From positions 2,790,001 through 2,854,000 of the forward strand of contig NC_052119.1 of assembly GCF_012273895.1 (NCBI RefSeq): a stretch of 64,000 nucleotides of DNA, written 5' to 3'. The stretch's first letter is position 1. Each line of letters opens with the position of its first letter. The notes below the pieces were generated by a model. It was not told the DNA's origin. It ran no database searches and saw only the letters and a program-made list of their open reading frames with translations. Below, piece after piece: positions 53,501-62,500 of this stretch. The stretch is from Zerene cesonia (lineage: Eukaryota; Arthropoda; Insecta; Lepidoptera; Pieridae). Made by a program: the position numbers and the translations under genes.

Positions 53501-56500
53501 TTGTAATAAAGAAAAAAGAAAATTGTTAACTGCAAATAACATTTATTACTTTNNNNNNNNNNNNNNNNNNNNNNNNNNNNNNNNNNNNNNNNNNNNNNNN
53601 NNNNNNNNNNNNNNNNNNNNNNNNNNNNNNNNNNNNNNNNNNNNNNNNNNNNNNNNNNNNNNNNNNNNNNNNNNNNNNNNNNNNNNNNNNNNNNNNNNNN
53701 NNNNNNNNNNNNNNNNNNNNNNNNNNNNNNNNNNNNNNNNNNNNNNNNNNNNNNNNNNNNNNNNNNNNNNNNNNNNNNNNNNNNNNNNNNNNNNNNNNNN
53801 NNNNNNNNNNNNNNNNNNNNNNNNNNNNNNNNNNNNNNNNNNNNNNNNNNNNNNNNNNNNNNNNNNNNNNNNNNNNNNNNNNNNNNNNNNNNNNNNNNNN
53901 NNNNNNNNNNNNNNNNNNNNNNNNNNNNNNNNNNNNNNNNNNNNNNNNNNNNNNNNNNNNNNNNNNNNNNNNNNNNNNNNNNNNNNNNNNNNNNNNNNNN
54001 NNNNNNNNNNNNNNNNNNNNNNNNNNNNNNNNNNNNNNNNNNNNNNNNNNNNNNNNNNNNNNNNNNNNNNNNNNNNNNNNNNNNNNNNNNNNNNNNNNNN
54101 NNNNNNNNNNNNNNNNNNNNNNNNNNNNNNNNNNNNNNNNNNNNNNNNNNNNNNNNNNNNNNNNNNNNNNNNNNNNNNNNNNNNNNNNNNNNNNNNNNNN
54201 NNNNNNNNNNNNNNNNNNNNNNNNNNNNNNNNNNNNNNNNNNNNNNNNNNNNNNNNNNNNNNNNNNNNNNNNNNNNNNNNNNNNNNNNNNNNNNNNNNNN
54301 NNNNNNNNNNNNNNNNNNNNNNNNNNNNNNNNNNNNNNNNNNNNNNNNNNNNNNNNNNNNNNNNNNNNNNNNNNNNNNNNNNNNNNNNNNNNNNNNNNNN
54401 NNNNNNNNNNNNNNNNNNNNNNNNNNNNNNNNNNNNNNNNNNNNNNNNNNNNNNNNNNNNNNNNNNNNNNNNNNNNNNNNNNNNNNNNNNNNNNNNNNNN
54501 NNNNNNNNNNNNNNNNNNNNNNNNNNNNNNNNNNNNNNNNNNNNNNNNNNNNATATAACATAGACAGCAAGAAACACGATATTAATTAATCTGATAAACG
54601 TACCTATAAAAAGATTAAGAGAAAATAACAGTATTATTGTTATCAATGCAAGCGGATTGTATTATCTCTCCTATTGTCTTATCATTATTGTGTATAAATA
54701 CTAAGTACAATTAATGAAATACATTTTGCTGCCTTTGTTATATTCCTAAAACTTTAAGTTACAAGCTCTTGAGATGTTGCCCGCCAGTTTCGCCCGCGTG
54801 GTGAAAATAAATTTTCATGTATAAACTTTCATCCCCTTGAGGATAGAAGTTATTAAAATTCTTATATTGCGTGACAAATTTCAGAACGATCGATCCAGTA
54901 GATCGGGCTGTACGTTGATAAATCAGTCAGTCACCTTTGCGTTCTATGTATTTTTTTTTTCATAAAAGCATACCACTAACAGTATTGTAAATCAGAAATG
55001 CGAATACAAAAATTACTCAATAACAGCTCGAACGAGAAAAACCAAATCGCCCATTTTTTTTCGAAATCGGTCAACAATATTTGACAGAAGACCTCTTGCT
55101 CGGTTGAACACGAAGGCTCTTTGACCTTGTAATCATAATTCGACCTGGTCCTTAGTAACTTAATGATATAGCCAATGCGTCTCATTATTGAATACGATTA
55201 AGATAATAAAAATGTTGATAATTGTAATTATTGCTTTATTATCATTTTAAAAATCATATAACTCGTACGCATTTTGTAATCAAGTTCTATACAAATGATT
55301 GGATATTAGTATTACACATTGTCTAATTTTATGAGCGACATATAAAGAAATATTTCTTTATATCCCGGCTATATTTCTTGTTAATGTGTTATAGTTATAA
55401 TTTAAAATATAAATTAAATATGAAAAGCGTACCTATTTAATTATAGTGTACGCAATTAATTAATAACTATAAAACATCTATACCGCTTCCCTCATTCCAT
55501 CTAAACGGAAGGTTACTTAGACCTTCAAAGGGTTTGAATTTCTCATAAAAAGCTCTCATTAAAACGCTTGCAATGATTGTACGGAATGTATGTAGGTACC
55601 TACCAACACGCAAACATACTACTATAATATACCTAGCACTGCTAAAATTATTTTATCAAAAATCCATTGGTCTTTCTAATTAATTAAATAGGTGTACCAA
55701 CGTGAAAGCAATTCAATTTTAGCACTTCCATTACACTCAGAAAAATACATAAAGTGCAATGCGATGACTAAGTAAATGTTTCGGACAAAGCTGATGTGAA
55801 CAGTGTAATGAACTCTCGCATTAAATACGAGTATAATAACAACAAAGAATCCATTTTCATTCACGCACATTTGTTCACTTGAATTCGTTTTTTAATACGA
55901 TATAGAACTATTTAATATGCTAGAAGGCTAGAAGTGATTTAAGAACTGCTGTGTCGCAACCATATGTCAGCCGTTATAAAATTGATTATTAAATTTTTGT
56001 ATATATCTGCATCACCACAGCTTCATTTAGTAAAAAGGAAAACCGGCACGGAGAACGAAAATCGAAGAATCAAAATTTCGACATGGTCGATTATTTCCAA
56101 AATTATTCCTACGATAAAATTAATGAACACATAATTATCAAGTGACATCTATCGTACCAATTATTTAAAGTTGACCTCGATTCAATTCTTTAAAATCCTA
56201 ATGGGTAATTGTACTTTGGCGCCATAGACACTTTAGAAAAATTTGTAAATATGGACGTGCTTGGTCGTGGCATACACGTGACGATGATTGCCATTAATTG
56301 ATTAGTGTCGTACGCTTCTCGTTTTATTAGTGGGAGAGTAATTGGGTTTCTAATAGACTTCGAGATGGTCAAACTTCTTACTTCGCCCTTACAGTCAAGC
56401 GGATATAAGTAAATGGAAATTCAGAGTACATTAGTTAGATGTTCAATTCATAGTAAGCTTTTTATAACTACCTATATTTTTAAGTAACATTGTTACGGAT

Positions 56501-59500
56501 TATAATTTAAAAGTGGGTACGTTAGTTTATGTATTCTACTTCTAATGTTAGAATTAGGTTAATGTCGCTTCTAAACTTAAAATACATTCAATATAGTGGT
56601 ATTGAATACCGTAACTATTTGCTCTTAGGATGTAAGAAATTATATCCACGGATAGCGACGTTTAAAATGTTCCTTTAACGACCATATTTCCGTGACCTGA
56701 AAACCTCTATTGCACCGGAACAATTAAAAAACCAAGTAATTAGGACGTCGGATTATTTAGAGCATACCAATACCATGTAGGATTAAGGTATTTGTATTAA
56801 TAAAATAAAGACTCTTCAACTGCCTGAGCGGTGACATAAACGTAAATTGGCTAATTTGCTGCAAAGTTTTGAAGAAATTTAATATTTTTTTATTTCATTA
56901 AAGTCAATCTCTTTTAAGGAAAGTTCCAAGGACTGTACCAAGCCATTAAATAGAGAAAAAAAAGTTTTTTCCAAAGCTTAAAATCCATCAAATACGCAAG
57001 GTTCATTGCTCAGTAATAATTACGATAATCGTCGAAACGTCAAAACCACAAGTTTATAAATTATTCTAAGAACCAATTTAGTAAAATTAGAAAACATCAA
57101 AACTCACCATACTTTCAATTTTCAACACAAAACAAGTTTAATTCGAATAATTTCACAGAAAAATACACTTCACTCACTTAGCTGAAAAGTGAACTAGTAA
57201 TGATAAGACAAGTATCAACTCCTATATACAATAATTCGATAAACATATCCTAATCAACGATGTCTAGATAAACGTAAATTATGTATTATTTTAAGGCAAA
57301 TAATAATTTTATTAAAAATGTGTTACTTTAAAAGGATTACGTGGTAGTTCCGTAATAGCTCCGGGCTTAATAAATAAAAATTTTGTGTATTTAACACAGC
57401 GGGGTCATTACAAATTACCTTTAATTATTAACATACATTCCAAACTTGACAACAATGATAAAGTCATCATATAGTTAGATAATAATGAAACTTCCTAAAA
57501 CAGACTCATCGTAATTAGCTAATTATACGAATGTTTTATCATTTGTAAAAATAAGCAAGGGGATGAGATGAAGTTTCATAATGAAAATTTTAAAGTTTAG
57601 TTTTATAGCATTAAAATATATACATAACGCTGATGATTTAGTTTGATTGAAAAACATAGTGAATAAAAAAAATTTAATTATGGCGAGGTTTGAATTCGCG
57701 TCCTCCGCCGTGCCGTGACGACGCCTAACCACTTGGCCAACACAGTTCCTACCTCAGCAATTGGATTTTTTTTTTTCGATATAATGTGCGTAACGGGCAC
57801 CTAGGGCAGTTAAAGGAAAAAAGGTTTCATTGTGTTATTTAAAAGGATTTGACATACATTTTTATTAATCATAATATGATAATGATCATTCGTTTTCTTC
57901 TCTGTGCACAAAAAAAATATCCAAGCATAAAAAGAATGAAGACAATTCACTAAGAAGTTTTATATCTGCTTAGTATTCGCACAGAAGATTATCAATATAG
58001 ATGATGAGAAAAAAATTCATCCCATTTCGCCTGCAGCGCGATGCATCTATGAATGCTTTGCTTGGCCTTATGCCCAATGTTACACAATTTATCTCGGGTG
58101 GATTTGAAGAGGGCTCAGGTTAAATGAGATTCAGAGTTAGATATTACAAAACTACTTAATGTTTAGTGCAACTATTAATAATATGTGCTATAGTTTTGTA
58201 GACACTTTAAATTCTGTCCTGGTAATTGATACTGATAAATTATATATTCTATTAAAGTAATTAACGTTTATCTATCTAGAAATTGGGCATTCATATTTTA
58301 TTTTAGTTTCCTTGTAAAAGTTTTGTAAATTTCCTAAACAATTATCACCGCCATTAATGGATCGTTCACTCATGCTATTCTCAGTGAATGGTATAATAGA
58401 AATGTTTTGTCCTATGTAAAGTGGAACACAGACAAGATAATAACGCATCCCTCAACCAACGATAAACAATGTCCATTTAGCCCACTTTATTGCCTATTTG
58501 TTCGTAATTAACACAATCGGCAAAGAATACTTAAATAACGGAGGCTAGTTGTAGTGAACTGGTACGTCACGCAATTAGAGTATAATGCAGGTCACATCCC
58601 TAGTGGTTCTGTGAATAATCCACAAACGAATTATATTCTGAAATTGTAATGAAACTGAAATAGTGTTATTTTATATTGACAGAGCGAACGAATGCGAGTA
58701 AACAGCTGTTATCATTAGGAAATCCACAACTTTGTAGTATGTTTCTCCTTATACAATACGCGTAGCGTAAGTGTATTTTTGATCCTTGATCGAACGATTT
58801 TTCAATGTATTTATTGTTTGAGAAGAAGGTTTATTATTGTATCTAAACTCATATATACCAACGTATTTATTTTTGCAAGTTACGAAAAATATTCTGATTT
58901 CAAATAAGCATTTCAATTCTTTTCGAAATAATCATCTCTTTAACAGTTAATGAGAAAGATTGGTACAATATTGTAAATAAAAATGAAAATAAAAATCTCG
59001 TTTTTAATTTTTACTTTGTTCTTAGAGATCTGAAAAAATGAATATCGCATGGTCTAAAAATATTTGTTATTAAAGAGTTTAATTAAAAACTATTGGAAAT
59101 ACGAGTAGGTATACGCGTAAACTAGTTTGTGTACTATTTTTATTAATTAGTATAGCAAATTGGTACTGCAAAGTAATAAAAACAAAATATTAGTCAAGTC
59201 ATAAGGTCTACCAAATGGAATCTAAAAAGGAATTGGTATGCCTATAAAATTAATTCGCATCACATATTTGGTGTCATTTAATGTAGCTTAACTGGATTCA
59301 AAACATTATCTCTTTTTTTACAGTTTTTACTGGCATAAAGTTTTTTCCAATATTATGTATGTAATATAACAATTTGTATTTGTATATATACTAAGGAGGC
59401 GGAATGCTAGTATAAAATACATCTTTCACCATTGTGCATTGTGTTAAAATCTAATTTTCTATTTTTGTCTTGTTTCTATTGATAATCCACTAGCTAACGA

Positions 59501-62500
59501 GAATGATTATCATGATGGTATTGGTACCTACTTAACCTAGCTAGATCAACTTACAATTATCAGTAAAAAGCACTTAATGATTTCATAACAACCACTTCTA
59601 ATTGTTCGTATAGAGCAAAATAAACATGAGAACAATAATTCTTATCTGTTTATCCTTTATGCTACTTTAAATTGTAATCAGTGAAATACATTTTTACGAT
59701 AAACCAATAAAAGGAGTTTATTATTTTTAAGTTAAGATGAGTGTAGTTTGTACCTACATACTCCGTTTATTATTTAATTTTTAACAAAGAATAAGCACTC
59801 TAGTGTGCATCCTGTCAATAAAATAATTGTTGTCATATTAAACAGCCTAAAGCTTATGACATTGAAGCTAATGAGTTGGAAACAATGTTTATGGATGTCC
59901 TTGTGATTTACATCTAAGCTGTGTATATTTTCACTATCACTGGAAAATTATCACATAACCTTTAGTCAACAAAATAATATAATAAACATGGCTACATTTA
60001 TAATTTTTACATTTTTGAAAAAAAATGTAGTAAGCATGGGCAGAAATATAATGAAAGGAAATAATTGAATCCTTTTTAAAGATGACCCATTCAGCTTTAA
60101 AAATACTTCATAACAAATTACTTCAAACAGACATAAATAAAATATAACTTAATGTATCTGTTCACAACAAAATTTGCTACATTAAATACATTTTACAAAA
60201 TCATAAAATTAATGCTAGTTAGTCTATATAAAAAATTATTACAATATTTTATTAGAACATTAAGTTTTGACGTCTAAGCCTTAATTCCCATTTCATATAA
60301 TAATATACCTGAGACAGGACCAAGAAGTGATTTTAAAAGAACACCTTATATATTTATGATAGTGATGCAAACAAAGAATTCTTTACTAAGTAGTTGATTC
60401 TAAGAAGAAATTTGATATATCCAGAACAAATATCATTTATTATATATAAAAATATCAGGAATTGCTTGATTATTTTTTTTTATATAAAATTAGTTATACA
60501 GTAAAGAATATAAATAGAATACCAAGGGAGATGCAAAAAAACATATTTTAACTTGGCAATTCTTTTAATTTTTTAGTTTGAGAAGTTAAATAAACAGTTC
60601 AAGAAACTCAGCTCAAATAAAATTTTTGGAAATAAGGAAAAGTAAGTTTATTGTACATAAATTGCTGACAGGGACTTACTGATTACTTTGACTTATACAG
60701 AGGGTTGATATTTTGAAAAATTTAGATTTTGAGGCTTGAAAGGGAAGGACCAAAATAGTTTTTCATTAACAATATAATTAATGGAATGTTTTATAGGAAG
60801 TATCCCTATTATTTTGATTTTTAGAATTATTTTCATGAATGGGACAGCCACACACAAGAAAGCTATGTAAGTATAGTTCAAATTAAAACACATAAGACAA
60901 AGAACATTGGAAAATTTATTATTGAGTGACAAGAATAACACGAAACTAAAGAAATAATATTAATTTTATAGTATTGGTAGATTTAGCAACATTATTAATT
61001 TGGATCACGTTTATTTCATTTTCTCAATTTTGTCTATAGCAGATATTATAGCATACATAGAATTCATTCAGCAAAATAGAAATCATTTGCCAAAAATGTT
61101 TATAAAAATATAAAAATTAATAAATTATAATACACCAATATTATAAATTGTGATTATACTGATTTTATCAAACAACCGATTTCTATAAAAATAATAAACA
61201 TGCTTTTAATGTAGCAAAAAAAGATTATTTGTTATTTAGAAAACTTATTAATGAAGTTCAATGTTAACTAACCTCAAAACAAAACTGAACAAACGAAAAT
61301 TCAAATTACGAATACGGAGTTATGTAAAATAAATATTAAATATAATCAACTCACCCTGGAAAATGTGCGTAAGCGATTTATTCTTGGATTTGATGGAATA
61401 TTGCTCAAAGACACTTTAGACATTTTGGACTTAATGTTATTATCTAAGACGACGCTTTACAAAACGTTTAACTTAAACTAGAAATACCATGTACACTTGT
61501 GAGTTGTGAAATTGAGAATCAGTGTTTTACTTTATTTTTAAATAAGGAACATTTCAAAAGCGAAATAGATTATTTTGATTTTATACTTTGACAGCACAAA
61601 TATATATTAACTGCACAACACAACCCCCATGGTGGTAGACGTTACAATTAGTCTTCAGTAACAATAAAATACACAACCCAAGCCACTGAATTAAATTCTT
61701 TAAAATTTGTTTTTATTTAATCTTTTGGATACTTGACAGCTGATTTCAGTAACAATGGAGCTAGTCGAAACGTTTCGTTTTACACGAAACAACGCAAGCA
61801 CTGTTCTTCTTGCTGTCGGAGCGACAACTGTCAAAATAAAAAACACGCGCCAAGTGCGTAACATGCGCGCGAAAATTTGATTCGTTTTATGAGAAGGAAT
61901 TTTATCAAATAACAACATTCAAGTCTTGAGACATTACGTAGTCTTGAGACTACGTATCCCTCTTACCAGCTGTTTGTGGATCATTATGTTAGTTTTAAAA
62001 CATCATGTTCCAACAATTTTAATTAATATTCACACACATAATGGATCATACTTTAATATTATTATATTTAGGAAAAAATATAATGTAAACTGTAATATGA
62101 TTTAATTAATGTAAAACTTCTGGCCATAAATGTTATTTTATTATTAGCTATATAAAACAATACGATGTCATTATTTATATGAATTGAAATAGGAGTTAAG
62201 TTTAAAATATATGATAAGTAGGTACAGTAAATTTAATATTATTTAATTATTAAACTTCTAAAGTTAAATAGTGGTAAAATTAATGTTTATCTATATTATC
62301 TTAATATTTAATATGTTTAATAGTGTAAGTTTCAGATATAATTCAAATGAGAAAATAAATCTACATCTAATGTAAACATAGAAAAGGATAATATTATTCT
62401 ATTATACAAAAATATTAGCTACAGTAAAAAATTACATTGCCTTTGTTCTTTCTTGTGGTTATAGTAAATTTAACCCAAAATATTTAATTACAATATTACG

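Noticed and set aside
53479..54646. Several 346-366 codon frames across the second gap
   Set aside because: Same artefact of the 1,000-N gap.
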